64,000 nucleotides of DNA, from NCBI RefSeq assembly GCF_001857945.1, contig NZ_CP017770.1, forward strand, positions 1,054,001 to 1,118,000, read 5' to 3'. The DNA is from Paenibacillus crassostreae (GTDB taxonomy: Bacteria > Bacillota > Bacilli > Paenibacillales > Paenibacillaceae). Under the pieces are notes generated by a model that did no database searches, was not told the origin of the DNA, and saw only the letters and a program-made list of their open reading frames with translations. The translations under genes were made by a program, and so were the position numbers. Each line of letters starts with the position of its first letter. The first letter of the stretch is position 1. Shown piece by piece: positions 46,403 through 55,371 of the stretch.

Positions 46403-47154
46403 ATGTCATACTTCTCCATCTGATCCAGGAAATTTCTAGATTTTAGATTAATACCAAGTTGCATATCTATAAAACCCCTCATGACCTTTTTCAATTCAAC
46501 TTTAGTTTCTTCCCTAACCGTAATATTACCTAGTTGCCTTAGGTCAAGTTGTGCAAATATACGCAACATTTTTAGCGATCGCGGATATATTTTTATAGCT
46601 GGTGGGTCTAAATGACGGCAGTGTTTGCACAAAACTCCTCCTAACCGAGGGCTAATGAGAAGATCTTCATCACTGCGCTCAGACCCACATGAAATGCATA
46701 CATCTAATTCTGGGCCATAACCGGCGGTTTGTAGTATTTTCATTTCATATAAATTTAGTACAATTCCAGGGTCTTTCCCCTCTTCCAATGCTGCAAGACA
46801 GGCCTTTAACTGTTGGAACCAGAAACTGCCTGTCTCTTCATCTTGAAGAATACGATCTAGAAGTTCACAAGCATATGAGGCATATGCAGCCAAGTAGAGA
46901 TCTCCACGCAAACGGAAATGAGATTGCGAAATTTCACCTGCATTCAAAGTGCCTAATCCAGTACCATTTCTAAAGAAAACATATTCTCCTAATGTAAACA
47001 GTTGCGTCAAAGCAGCATGTCGGCTCTTTACTTTCTTTGCCCCTCGAACAAGAACACCTATTTTCCCCGCATTTTCGGTGCAAAGCGTAATGATTTTGTT
47101 CCCTTCACCGTAGTCCATGCTGCGGATGACAATCCCTTCCACCCTGTAAAGCAT
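46399..47154 (-). CDS. recO: DNA repair protein RecO
   Basis: Recombination mediator that loads RecA on SSB-coated DNA with RecR and anneals strands. 251 residues: N-terminal OB fold (MLYRVEGIVIRSMDYGEGNKI), helical middle, and a zinc-binding region with four cysteines in CISCG...LCKHC. I chose the ATG at 47154, with GGGGGAAG upstream; an ATG at 47172 is in frame. Order era-yqzL-recO-glyQS is as in B. subtilis. Confidence 0.94.
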   Translation of the reverse strand: MLYRVEGIVIRSMDYGEGNKIITLCTENAGKIGVLVRGAKKVKSRHAALTQLFTLGEYVFFRNGTGLGTLNAGEISQSHFRLRGDLYLAAYASYACELLDRILQDEETGSFWFQQLKACLAALEEGKDPGIVLNLYEMKILQTAGYGPELDVCISCGSERSDEDLLISPRLGGVLCKHCRHLDPPAIKIYPRSLKMLRIFAQLDLRQLGNITVREETKVELKKVMRGFIDMQLGINLKSRNFLDQMEKYDI

Positions 47155-47187
47155 GCTTCTTCCCCCAACCATTCCCGGAGCAATTTC

Positions 47188-47337
47188 TCATTCGTTCTCA
47201 TCATAATCAACCATCTCATCCACCATGACATCTGAAGTGATCAACACTGAATTTGTTGTATTAGCTGCTTCTTTAAATAACAAATAAGCATCAACATCTC
47301 CAGTCATCGCAAAATACTTCCACGAAAAATCTCGCAT
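47188..47337 (-). CDS. yqzL: YqzL family small protein
   Basis: A 49-residue ORF: the protein starts MRDFSWKYFAMTGDVDAYLLF and ends in an acidic tail. It lies between era and recO, exactly where B. subtilis carries yqzL, and the N-terminal FSWKYFAMTGD(V)DAYLL pattern is that of the YqzL-like family. AGGAAAGG precedes the ATG. Function unknown; high conservation of the neighbourhood suggests a real gene. Confidence 0.85.
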   Translation of the reverse strand: MRDFSWKYFAMTGDVDAYLLFKEAANTTNSVLITSDVMVDEMVDYDENE

Positions 47338-47442
47338 TCGTATTCATCCTTTCCTTAGGAAATGCGTCTGCATCTTCTAAGTTAGGATGTACGATGTTTA
47401 ATCTAATATGTGTTGCAATTCCTGCCAACCTATATCAGAGCG

Positions 47443-48339
47443 TTAACTTTCACGATGGTAGCCAAGATCTCGAAGAACGCGATCCTGATTGCGCCAATCT
47501 TTTTTAACTTTTACCCATAATTCAAGGAAAATTTTGGACCCTAATAAATTCTGAATATCATGTCTAGCCAATTGTCCAATCTCTTTCAATAGCGCACCTT
47601 GCTTACCAATAATAATGCCCTTCTGAGAGCTTCTTTCAACAAAAATCACTGCTGAAATATGCACTGTTCCATTTTCTCGTACCTGCATATCCTCAATTGT
47701 AACAGCGATAGAATGAGGAACCTCTTCTCTTGTTAGCTTAAGGATTTTTTCTCGTATAAGTTCAGAACAGACAAATTGCTCAGGGTGATCTGTAATCTGA
47801 TCTGCTGGATAATATTGTGGCCCTTCAGGTAAATATTTCTCCAACTGCTCAAGTAAAGTGCTAACATTATTACCATTCTTAGCAGATACAGGAATAATCT
47901 CAGCAAAATCATAGAGCTTACGATATCCTTCAATAAGAGGCAACAATGCTTCTGGCTCTATTCGATCAATCTTATTAAGTACAAGAATAATCGGAGTTCG
48001 AACATTCTTTAATTGTTCAACAATGTATCGGTCCCCGCCACCCATTCCTTCAGAAGCATCTACAAGGAAACACACAGCTTCAACTTCACCTAATGTATTC
48101 AAAGCTGTTTGGTTCATCAAGTCCCCGAGCTTAGACTGGCGTTTATGAATCCCTGGCGTATCAAGAAATACGATTTGTATTTTCTCTGTTGTATATACAC
48201 CATGTATTTTATTACGAGTCGTTTGTGGCTTATCCGACATGATGGCAATTTTCTGGCCGATTACCTGATTCATTAATGTTGATTTACCTACATTTGGTCT
48301 TCCCACGATTCCTACGAAACCTGATTTAAATTTTGCCAT
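47443..48339 (-). CDS. era: GTPase Era
   Basis: Ribosome-biogenesis GTPase that binds the 3' end of 16S rRNA in the 30S subunit. 298 residues: G1 [10 protein letters not shown] (about 11-20), G3 DTPGIH, G4 NKID, then the KH domain with the GXXG-type loop in [15 protein letters not shown], ending in [13 protein letters not shown]. The ATG follows AGGAGGG. Follows cdd by about 60 bases, in the conserved order ybeY-dgkA-cdd-era. Confidence 0.97.
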   Translation of the reverse strand: MAKFKSGFVGIVGRPNVGKSTLMNQVIGQKIAIMSDKPQTTRNKIHGVYTTEKIQIVFLDTPGIHKRQSKLGDLMNQTALNTLGEVEAVCFLVDASEGMGGGDRYIVEQLKNVRTPIILVLNKIDRIEPEALLPLIEGYRKLYDFAEIIPVSAKNGNNVSTLLEQLEKYLPEGPQYYPADQITDHPEQFVCSELIREKILKLTREEVPHSIAVTIEDMQVRENGTVHISAVIFVERSSQKGIIIGKQGALLKEIGQLARHDIQNLLGSKIFLELWVKVKKDWRNQDRVLRDLGYHRES

Positions 48340-48398
48340 ATCCTTATTGCCCTCCTAAAAGATCTTCCCTCTATCACAATTCATTTCAAATATTTTAC

Positions 48399-48809
48399 TT
48401 ACTTAACGTTTTCTAAATCTGATGGTCCGAAATATCCCGGAAGTAATTCACTCACCGTTGTTTCAAGAACATCACCCTTTAGATTACCAAGAATGACTAA
48501 CATATCGGGGTCACACAATTCTATCATTACTTGACGGCATACACCACAAGGTGCAATTGGACCTCCCGTATCTCCTACAACGGCCATTGCTTTAAAGCTA
48601 CGAGCTTGATGTCCATCGGCAATCGCTCGAAACATTGCTGTACGTTCAGCACAGTTGGTAGGTCCATAAGCAGCGTTCTCAATATTACATCCATGGTGTA
48701 CTTTGCCTTCACTATCTAATAATGCAGCCCCTACACCAAAATGCGAATATGGAATATATGCCTTTTCACGTGCTTTGATCGCTTCTTTTAACAATGTAGC
48801 TGAATCCAT
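48399..48809 (-). CDS. cdd: Cytidine deaminase
   Basis: Converts cytidine and deoxycytidine to uridine and deoxyuridine for pyrimidine salvage. 136 residues, the usual length of the tetrameric zinc enzyme. Zinc ligands and the catalytic glutamate are in GPTNCAERTAMF and PCGVCRQVM; substrate residues in GCNIENAAYG. TTAGGAGGG precedes the ATG. Confidence 0.96.
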   Translation of the reverse strand: MDSATLLKEAIKAREKAYIPYSHFGVGAALLDSEGKVHHGCNIENAAYGPTNCAERTAMFRAIADGHQARSFKAMAVVGDTGGPIAPCGVCRQVMIELCDPDMLVILGNLKGDVLETTVSELLPGYFGPSDLENVK

Positions 48810-48840
48810 ATGAACCCTCCTAAAAGTTTTCGAGCATAAA

Positions 48841-48931
48841 CTTCATGACATACTCCGAGAAAACTCACGTCGAAAGCATATACTAAGCTTTTTATAGCAA
48901 CACATCTTGATATACTTCGTAAAACTCGCAT
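48841..48931. repeat. Degenerate direct repeat between dgkA and cdd
   Basis: A unit of about 31 bases at 48841-48871 (core TGACATACTCCGAGAAAACTC) is repeated imperfectly at 48903-48931 (core TGATATACTTCGTAAAACTC), roughly three quarters identical. The 151-base gap holds no gene or clear terminator. Confidence 0.45.
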
Positions 48932-48961
48932 CTATACATCCCATGACCCTATTATGTACGC

Positions 48962-49330
48962 CTATCCACCTAACAAATCCACAATGGGTTTATAGAATAC
49001 AACAATACCCACAACTACTGCAAAAGCCGCAGTAACTAACACAGCTCCTGCGGCAGTATCCTTCGCCGCCTTAGCTAAAGGATGAATATCTATAGACGTC
49101 ATATCCACAACAGCCTCTATAGCTGTATTAAACATTTCAGCCATCAGCACCAAAGTGATAGCCAGCAGTAGAAACAACCAATTCATAGCCGAAACGCCTA
49201 GAACAGCAGCAAGTAGTATAACAATCACAGCTACTATTCCATGCACCTTCATGTTTCTCTGTGTTGCCATTGCGTGTCGAATGCCTTCCGCCGCAAACCC
49301 AAAAGAAGATAAGAAGGATTTCTTAGCCAT
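48962..49330 (-). CDS. dgkA: Undecaprenol/diacylglycerol kinase family protein
   Basis: A 122-residue trimeric membrane kinase with three membrane helices. The catalytic signature is AEMFNTAIEAVVDM followed by HPLAKAAKDTAAGAVL. In Gram-positives these enzymes mainly phosphorylate undecaprenol (DgkA/UdpK), recycling the wall lipid carrier. It shares one base with the ybeY stop (TAATG), so it is coupled. Confidence 0.93.
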   Translation of the reverse strand: MAKKSFLSSFGFAAEGIRHAMATQRNMKVHGIVAVIVILLAAVLGVSAMNWLFLLLAITLVLMAEMFNTAIEAVVDMTSIDIHPLAKAAKDTAAGAVLVTAAFAVVVGIVVFYKPIVDLLGG

Positions 49331-49827
49331 TATCGAGTTAACCCCACTTTAACTAAAACAGCTTCCTGCTTACCCATCATTTCATCCTCAGCTTCTTTTT
49401 CCTGATGATCATAACCTAGTAAATGCAAGAAACCATGCACAAATAGAAAACCTATTTCACGTTCTAAAGAATGACCATATTCTTCGCTTTGCAATTTCGC
49501 TCGGGGGATTGAGATGATGATATCGCCTAATACTTCTGGAATACCCTCAATTTCTTCCCCTTCTTCCAATTCATATATTATTTCTAGTTCCTCGTCAACG
49601 GTATCATTCATTGCAAATGAGAGTACATCCGTTGGACGATCAATCCCACGATAATCTCGATTTAATTCATGAATTTGTTCATCATCCACAAACGTTAGAG
49701 CCACTTCACCATCGATTACACCTTCCATCTCACCAGCCTTTTGAAGTGCTTGTTCTAGCAAAGTGATTAAAGAATCTTTTATATCGTATTCCGTTTGCTC
49801 GTTACTCCAAGCCAATTGTAAACTCAT
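49330..49827 (-). CDS. ybeY: Endoribonuclease YbeY (16S rRNA maturation)
   Basis: Zinc-dependent single-strand RNase acting on 16S rRNA 3' processing and ribosome quality control. 165 residues, zinc motif HGFLHLLGYDHQ near the C terminus and the RGIDRPTDVLSFAMND block before it. An acidic loop (EELEIIYELEEGEEIE) is somewhat longer than in E. coli. Follows pgpH by three bases. Confidence 0.95.
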   Translation of the reverse strand: MSLQLAWSNEQTEYDIKDSLITLLEQALQKAGEMEGVIDGEVALTFVDDEQIHELNRDYRGIDRPTDVLSFAMNDTVDEELEIIYELEEGEEIEGIPEVLGDIIISIPRAKLQSEEYGHSLEREIGFLFVHGFLHLLGYDHQEKEAEDEMMGKQEAVLVKVGLTR

Positions 49828-49830
49828 ATT

Positions 49831-52092
49831 TTAGACGCCCCTTTTATCTGCTTCGTCATGATTATTCGTCGTTTTTTTAATCTCTTCCGGGTATTCAATT
49901 CTAGAATGGAAAATACCCATCACACTTTCCTTTAATGTCTTACTAATAATATCCAGTTCCTTTAGAGTTAGATCACAATCATTAAATTGATGATCATCCA
50001 TACGTCCCTTAATTATTTTTTCGATCATTGACTCTACTTGTTCAACTGTAGGATTCCTCAAGGAACGAACGGCCGCTTCCACACTATCTGCAATACCTAC
50101 GATAGCTGATTCTTTAGACTGTGCCTTTGGACCTGGATATCTGAAATCGAGATCTGTGAAATCAGGCTCTACTCCTTGTTCCTCAGCTTTCTTTAATGCC
50201 TTGTGATAGAAAAAATGCAGGAAAGTCGTACCGTGATGTTGTTCAGCTATATCTCTAATTAATTTTGGTAGCTTATGAGTTTTCAACATTTCCACACCAT
50301 CTCTTGCATGTGCAATAATGATGGATTTGCTCATCTTAGGATCCAAAGTATCGTGTGGATTCTCCATATGATTCTGATTCTCGATGAAATAGTTAGGACG
50401 CTTCGTCTTACCTATATCATGATAATATGAACCCACTCTACATAATAAACCATTCGCTCCAATTGCCTCAGCTGCTGCCTCTGATAAGTTCCCCACCATT
50501 ACACTATGATGATAGGTCCCTGGTGTCTCAGTAAGTAATTTACGAAGTAGAGGGTGATTCGGATTAGATAGTTCTACAAGTTTCAGTGCGGACAAGATTC
50601 CAAATGTCACTTCAAAGAATGGCATCAGCCCTATGACAAATACAGATGTTAACAAACCACTCATAAAGGCAAAAGCGATCGTATAAAGTGTTTGAACTTG
50701 ACTCCATTCTGTTCCATCAATCAGGATCAAAACAAATACAGTTATGGATCCAAACAGACTTACCATGATCCCCCCTTTTAGTAAGGTAGACCGTTGACTT
50801 GCCTTATGAACAACAGAAATCGCCACAAATGAAACAACCATTGTGAAAAATCCAAAATGAAAATCAAAGATTTGTCCTTGAGTGACATTTAATATAATGC
50901 TAGATAATATGCTGAATAACATAGCACAAAAGAAAGCTAACGACGAATCCATCAGTAAGGTTACTAGAATTGCCCCCAATGCAACAGGAGCTAAATAACC
51001 TACGTAAGGATGAATACTATCCTGAACGATACTCACAAGACTCATAGATACAACGGTAATAATAAAAATCAATACAAGCATAAGTAATTGTGAATTATCA
51101 TATTTATATTTATTTGTACTGGATTGACGAATGTACAAGTGTAAGCCAAGCGTCAATAAGAGTGAGAACATTAAAAGGCCGATTTGTGGCCAATAATTCA
51201 CCTCATTCTTAAGAAGCTTATTCTCATCCAATAACGTATATAACTCTTCTGTTATGAGTTGTCCCTTACTCACAAGAATATCGCCCTGTTTGATATAGAC
51301 CGTTTCTGTATTTTCACGAGCTGCTACTTGTGCTTCCTTAGTTGCTTCTTCATCGTAAAATTTATTAGCTGTCAATGTCACACGTGCTAATTCTTGAACG
51401 ATTTCACGTGGTATTTTGTTTCTTAGCGAGCTTGTACTAACCAGTTCTGCAACTTTTGCTCTAGCTGTCTGACCATCCACGATCTGGTCGTTACTTAATC
51501 TAGAAACTATTTCTCTTGCGACAGGTTTCATTTCTTGTATATCTTCACTTGTAAGTCTAGGTATTTTTATGAAAGTTTCCTCAGGAATAGCATATATCTG
51601 CTGACTAATGACTTTTATCATTTCATCCAGTAGTTTGTCTGAATACGTTCCTAAGTTACGATTACTCTTAACGAAATTTTCTACAAAATCCTCCGCACGC
51701 TGCGGAATTTCCTGACGATAGATCGAAACTTTATCTTGATTGGACACTTGATCATCTTGATTGAGTCCATCAATTCGATCCAGGATTTGAACAATTAACG
51801 TTTCATTCCGGATTGGAATAATACTATAAATAGACTGAACTTGTTCAGCTGCTTTCTCTTGTGCATTTAATGTCGCCTTGCTGTTTGGAATTTGTACTGG
51901 GGCCGTAATTTCTTTTTCACTGTATGAGCCTAAACGGATATCATAGCGTTCAGGTAAAATTTTTGGTGCAAGCGTAGCATAGAATAATACTACTAGAAAC
52001 AGAAACAAAATATAGCGCGCTAACACGCTATACTTGTAGCTAATATCCTTATATGAGAATGATTTGCCTGTTGAATGTTCCTTCGAATCCAT
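49831..52092 (-). CDS. pgpH: 7TM-HD family phosphohydrolase PgpH (YqfF), c-di-AMP phosphodiesterase
   Basis: Degrades c-di-AMP, the potassium- and wall-linked second messenger. 753 residues: one N-terminal membrane helix (about 26-45), a large extracellular 7TMR-HDED region (about 60-290), seven membrane helices (about 300-490), and a cytoplasmic HD domain with TYHHSVMVGNL, YYHDIGKTKRPNYF, and later EQHHGTTFLHFFYHKA. All HD metal ligands appear intact. The ATG follows GAGGGG. Confidence 0.94.
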   Translation of the reverse strand: MDSKEHSTGKSFSYKDISYKYSVLARYILFLFLVVLFYATLAPKILPERYDIRLGSYSEKEITAPVQIPNSKATLNAQEKAAEQVQSIYSIIPIRNETLIVQILDRIDGLNQDDQVSNQDKVSIYRQEIPQRAEDFVENFVKSNRNLGTYSDKLLDEMIKVISQQIYAIPEETFIKIPRLTSEDIQEMKPVAREIVSRLSNDQIVDGQTARAKVAELVSTSSLRNKIPREIVQELARVTLTANKFYDEEATKEAQVAARENTETVYIKQGDILVSKGQLITEELYTLLDENKLLKNEVNYWPQIGLLMFSLLLTLGLHLYIRQSSTNKYKYDNSQLLMLVLIFIITVVSMSLVSIVQDSIHPYVGYLAPVALGAILVTLLMDSSLAFFCAMLFSILSSIILNVTQGQIFDFHFGFFTMVVSFVAISVVHKASQRSTLLKGGIMVSLFGSITVFVLILIDGTEWSQVQTLYTIAFAFMSGLLTSVFVIGLMPFFEVTFGILSALKLVELSNPNHPLLRKLLTETPGTYHHSVMVGNLSEAAAEAIGANGLLCRVGSYYHDIGKTKRPNYFIENQNHMENPHDTLDPKMSKSIIIAHARDGVEMLKTHKLPKLIRDIAEQHHGTTFLHFFYHKALKKAEEQGVEPDFTDLDFRYPGPKAQSKESAIVGIADSVEAAVRSLRNPTVEQVESMIEKIIKGRMDDHQFNDCDLTLKELDIISKTLKESVMGIFHSRIEYPEEIKKTTNNHDEADKRGV

Positions 52093-52106
52093 AGAGTCAA
52101 TCCCCT

Positions 52107-53078
52107 CTATCCTTGGTTTTCTACAGCTCGCTCGTAGGCAACTATAATTTTCTGTACTAATGAGTGGCGGACAACATCTTGTTCAGTAAAGTAGATAAAA
52201 CCAATATCCTCAATTGAACTTAATATGGAATTGGCTTCAATTAATCCTGATTTCTTACCTCTTGGGAGATCAATTTGAGTTACATCACCCGTTATAACCA
52301 TCTTGGAGCCGAATCCAAGACGAGTCAAGAACATTTTCATTTGCTCTGGCGTTGTATTTTGCGCTTCATCCAGAATAATAAAAGCATCTTCTAAGGTTCG
52401 CCCACGCATATAAGCAAGTGGGGCAATCTCAATTAGCCCTCGTTCAAGCGCTTTTGCAGTCTGATCTGGACCCATCACTTCGTACAACGCATCATAAAGT
52501 GGACGTAAATATGGGTCAACCTTCTCTTGCAAATCACCTGGTAGAAATCCAAGATTCTCTCCCGCTTCGACTGCTGGTCGAGTTAGAACAATCCGTTTTA
52601 CTGAACCTTCTTTTAAGGCAGCAACAGCTAGTACTACTGCAAGGTAAGTCTTACCTGTACCCGCAGGTCCAATTCCAAACACAATATCTCGTTTCTTAAT
52701 CGTCGTTACATAATGCTTCTGTCCTATCGTCTTAACCCGAATAGGCTTTCCTCTATAAGTAGTTGTGATCTCACCTTTGAACAAATCAAGAAGTTGATCA
52801 GCCCTGAAATCTTTTGCTAATTCAATCGCATACATCATATCTCGTGAAGTTAGGTTATAACCATTGCGAACCAACTGAAGTAACACATCAAACAATTGCT
52901 GAAGCATTTGAACTTCGCGGTCCCCACCACTTATCGTAATCTCAGCTTCTCGAGAATCAATTTTTGCGGGAATTTGAGATTCAATCATTTCTAGAAACAT
53001 GTCCTGTGGTCCAAAAACGGCTAGTCCTTCTGAAGCATTCTGAAAAGATATTCTTATACTATTTGTATGTTCTGACAA
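52107..53078 (-). CDS. phoH: PhoH family ATPase (YqfE/PhoH)
   Basis: A 323-residue PhoH-type NTPase. P-loop GPAGTGKTYLAV, then RPAVEAGENLGFLPGD, Walker B FIILDEAQNTTPEQ, and TGDVTQIDLP. The N-terminal 100 residues carry a KH-like region. RNA-related helicase activity is suspected. The start is TTG at 53078 with GAGGA close upstream. It is distinct from the PIN-PhoH protein at 21471. Lies between yqfD and pgpH as in B. subtilis. Confidence 0.94.
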   Translation of the reverse strand: MSEHTNSIRISFQNASEGLAVFGPQDMFLEMIESQIPAKIDSREAEITISGGDREVQMLQQLFDVLLQLVRNGYNLTSRDMMYAIELAKDFRADQLLDLFKGEITTTYRGKPIRVKTIGQKHYVTTIKKRDIVFGIGPAGTGKTYLAVVLAVAALKEGSVKRIVLTRPAVEAGENLGFLPGDLQEKVDPYLRPLYDALYEVMGPDQTAKALERGLIEIAPLAYMRGRTLEDAFIILDEAQNTTPEQMKMFLTRLGFGSKMVITGDVTQIDLPRGKKSGLIEANSILSSIEDIGFIYFTEQDVVRHSLVQKIIVAYERAVENQG

Positions 53079-53084
53079 ATATCC

Positions 53085-54278
53085 TCATTCTCCTTGGCTA
53101 TATACTATGGGAAGTTCCTCTGTAATAAACTCTTCCACTTCGAAGAGTACCTTCATATAAACTTTACCATTCTCTGTGTTCTCATGCAAAATTTTTCGAC
53201 TAATGATCTTAGAATCACTGCCGTATTTTGCTAGTATATCACGAATAGCACCGTCTAATCCTTGCCTTTTTGCTTCTTCTAAAGTAATGACCTCACTTCT
53301 TTCCTCCATTTCCATCACATGCTCTGTCATCCATCCTATAGGCAGCTTAGTCGATCTCCAAGTGAGCGGATCTTGTTCAATAACAACACTATATTTTTCA
53401 AAAGAGACTTTTCCATACCCCCATAACTGAATTCCACGATTACCAAGAACAAGATAACTTTTATCTTTACTTTCTCCTGTGTATACTTTTCTCTTCTGAA
53501 CTAGAGGTGCTTCAATTAGGTATTCATGCCATACTAATCCCTTCACCTCCCCTTTAGCAACAACGGGTTGAGAATTCTCTGTATCACCTAATAATCCAGA
53601 AATCAAAACTTGTCCTTTTTTAACTCTATTATTCTTCGCAACCATGGGTCGTCCCTGTTCTGCATATATATTTGTAATAACTGCATCTGTTCTACTGATC
53701 AAATGCCTTGGGCTTAACAGTGGTTGGGCTTCAGGAATAGCTGATTCTACAACTTGGATTGTAATCTTGGTTCCTTGACGACTCACCCCAACCCATGCAG
53801 TACCAGGTAACTGTCTATTTAATTGCTGTGAGAGCTTGTCCAGATGCTTCACACGATAAACCCATTGCAAAGGGTATATTCCCCCCTGCTTAGCTACAAG
53901 TAATACATCATCCTTAGAGATCTTCTCGTTCCCAATCACTTTCACTTCCCAAACGAGAGATGATAGCAAGAGAAGTATAGCGAAGAAAGTGATCAATCCA
54001 ATAGCAAAAAAACGTCTTTTCTTCAACCTCTCCAATTCAAATGGAAAACCTCTCCGACTCATTACATGCACACGGCAGCCTGTCCGTCGCAATAAGGGTC
54101 GGAGATCATGGAAATCTTCTACTAAAATTTTCATATTAGCACTCTGAAGTGAAGATGGTTGAACATCCCAAACTGATATCCCAGCATGTGTTAATTCATT
54201 AATAAATGATTCCATATGGCCATTCCTAACAGCTATTTCAACGTACCCACGCCAATATATTAACGTTGGAATCTTCAA
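53085..54278 (-). CDS. yqfD: Sporulation protein YqfD
   Basis: A 397-residue mother-cell sporulation protein: N-terminal cytoplasmic part (about 1-90), one membrane helix (about 91-111), and a large extracytoplasmic domain beginning with the POTRA-like VIGNEKISKDDVLLVAKQGG. Mutants of B. subtilis yqfD have sporulation defects. The start is TTG at 54278, sharing TTGA with the stop of yqfC, and GGAGGG lies just before it: strong coupling. Confidence 0.92.
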   Translation of the reverse strand: MKIPTLIYWRGYVEIAVRNGHMESFINELTHAGISVWDVQPSSLQSANMKILVEDFHDLRPLLRRTGCRVHVMSRRGFPFELERLKKRRFFAIGLITFFAILLLLSSLVWEVKVIGNEKISKDDVLLVAKQGGIYPLQWVYRVKHLDKLSQQLNRQLPGTAWVGVSRQGTKITIQVVESAIPEAQPLLSPRHLISRTDAVITNIYAEQGRPMVAKNNRVKKGQVLISGLLGDTENSQPVVAKGEVKGLVWHEYLIEAPLVQKRKVYTGESKDKSYLVLGNRGIQLWGYGKVSFEKYSVVIEQDPLTWRSTKLPIGWMTEHVMEMEERSEVITLEEAKRQGLDGAIRDILAKYGSDSKIISRKILHENTENGKVYMKVLFEVEEFITEELPIVYSQGE

Positions 54279-54568
54279 TGACTTCCCTCCACTCCTATAT
54301 ACTTTATATTCATAATAGTCCCCTCAACCAGTACCTCCTGAGGTAAAATAGAACGAATCATAAGTTCCGAACCTTCAATTTCAAGCGATCCCTCACTCAA
54401 TGAAAAGATCAGCTTATCTGGTGAGAAATGTCTCAATCCGAGATGGTTCTCGATGAAGAGCTCTTTATTGCCAACCATCGTTATGCGTGGCATATTGAAA
54501 ACAATGTCTTTAGGCAAATCCAGCTTCTCATATGTCCAATTACGAAGTTTACGACTCATCCGGGTCAT
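54275..54568 (-). CDS. yqfC: Sporulation protein YqfC
   Basis: A 97-residue protein of the YqfC/YabP-like family: LDLPKDIVFNMPRITMVGNKELFIENHLGL followed by a short beta-rich region. In B. subtilis it is made in the mother cell under sigma-E with yqfD. The frame opens at 54610 but the ATG at 54568, preceded by AAGGGGGAAG, gives the family's usual length. A faint sigma-E-like -10 (CATAAAAAT) lies near 54623. Confidence 0.9.
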   Translation of the reverse strand: MTRMSRKLRNWTYEKLDLPKDIVFNMPRITMVGNKELFIENHLGLRHFSPDKLIFSLSEGSLEIEGSELMIRSILPQEVLVEGTIMNIKYIGVEGSH

Positions 54569-54861
54569 ACGAAGGTCTTCCCCCTTCCTATTCCTTCTAA
54601 CGATATGCAAGGATAACCATTTTTATGAGCCCAATTACTCGCGATTATATATATTACAAAGGTTATTGAAATTATCTAGACTACCCATGCAAGGGATGCC
54701 TCTCGAACGATTAGAGGGCCTCTTTTAGGCGACTTAGCGTATTCCCGCTTCAACCATCACTCTACAGTCTAAAAGTCATTTAAAGGACTATTGAGCTTGT
54801 ATTATAATCCATTCTTACATTTATATTATTACGTACTGAGTTCTCCTCATAAATTATGAAC
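54569..54861. other. Intergenic region upstream of yqfC, no gene seen
   Basis: About 290 bases between yqfC and the terminator at 54862. It contains a hairpin GCCTCT/AGAGGGC at 54701-54722, followed on the plus strand by CTCTTTTA, and an AGCG/CGCT mini-hairpin near 54739-54753. No ORF with a ribosome site was found on either strand. Confidence 0.5.
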
Positions 54862-54914
54862 AAAAAAAGAGGATGCCCCAGCCATTATAATGGCATTTGG
54901 AACATCCTCTTTTT
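54862..54914. terminator. Bidirectional terminator after the floA operon
   Basis: AAAAAGAGGATG and CATCCTCTTTTT pair, enclosing GCCATTATAATGGC, with A/T-runs on both sides. Mainly serves the minus-strand gene ending at 54924. Confidence 0.93.
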
Positions 54915-54923
54915 GTAATTACT

Positions 54924-55361
54924 CTACAATTTTCGCTTGTTGAATGCATTTTTCGAACGGGGCGGGCCTAATATTTCAGACCAGATGACACCATTCACAG
55001 CTTGTTGGGCTACTTCTGTTAAATGATTTTTATTTCCACCTTCATCAGAGGTAGCATAAGCATCCCACTCATCAACAGACGAGTTAGAAATATGATCTAG
55101 TTCTGAATAATCCCTCATTTGAGATATCCCTTCACCAGTCATAGAATAAGGTTGTTGCGTACGGTTTCCCACCAAAGTTCTTTCGTTAGTATTGTCGCTT
55201 TCCCTACTAGGTTGAGGATCTAATGAACCTTCTCCTGTTCCGCCAAACGTTGGCATACTGTTTGGGTTATCCTTTGATTTAGTTTTCCCTTTGTTCATAA
55301 TCGAAGAAATCACACCCAAAGCAACGACCAAGAGCCAAATATAATCCATGGGATACATCAT
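54924..55361 (-). CDS. Membrane-anchored small protein with C-terminal SEILGPPR motif
   Basis: I do not recognise a named gene. The 145-residue protein has one N-terminal membrane helix (about 6-22), a long polar, low-complexity middle (Ser/Thr/Asn/Glu rich, about 24-115), and a conserved-looking C terminus VNGVIWSEILGPPRSKN. Similar short C-terminal SEILG-P-R motifs are familiar from several Firmicute membrane proteins of unknown role. It follows floA by 10 bases, in the place where B. subtilis has yqfB. Start uncertain among ATGs at 55361, 55358 and 55349. Confidence 0.7.
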   Translation of the reverse strand: MMYPMDYIWLLVVALGVISSIMNKGKTKSKDNPNSMPTFGGTGEGSLDPQPSRESDNTNERTLVGNRTQQPYSMTGEGISQMRDYSELDHISNSSVDEWDAYATSDEGGNKNHLTEVAQQAVNGVIWSEILGPPRSKNAFNKRKL

Positions 55362-55371
55362 TCCCTACATA

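Noticed and set aside
54619-54650. Definite sigma-E promoter of yqfC
   Set aside because: Both elements are imperfect and the spacer is one or two bases too long, so it is kept only as a possibility.
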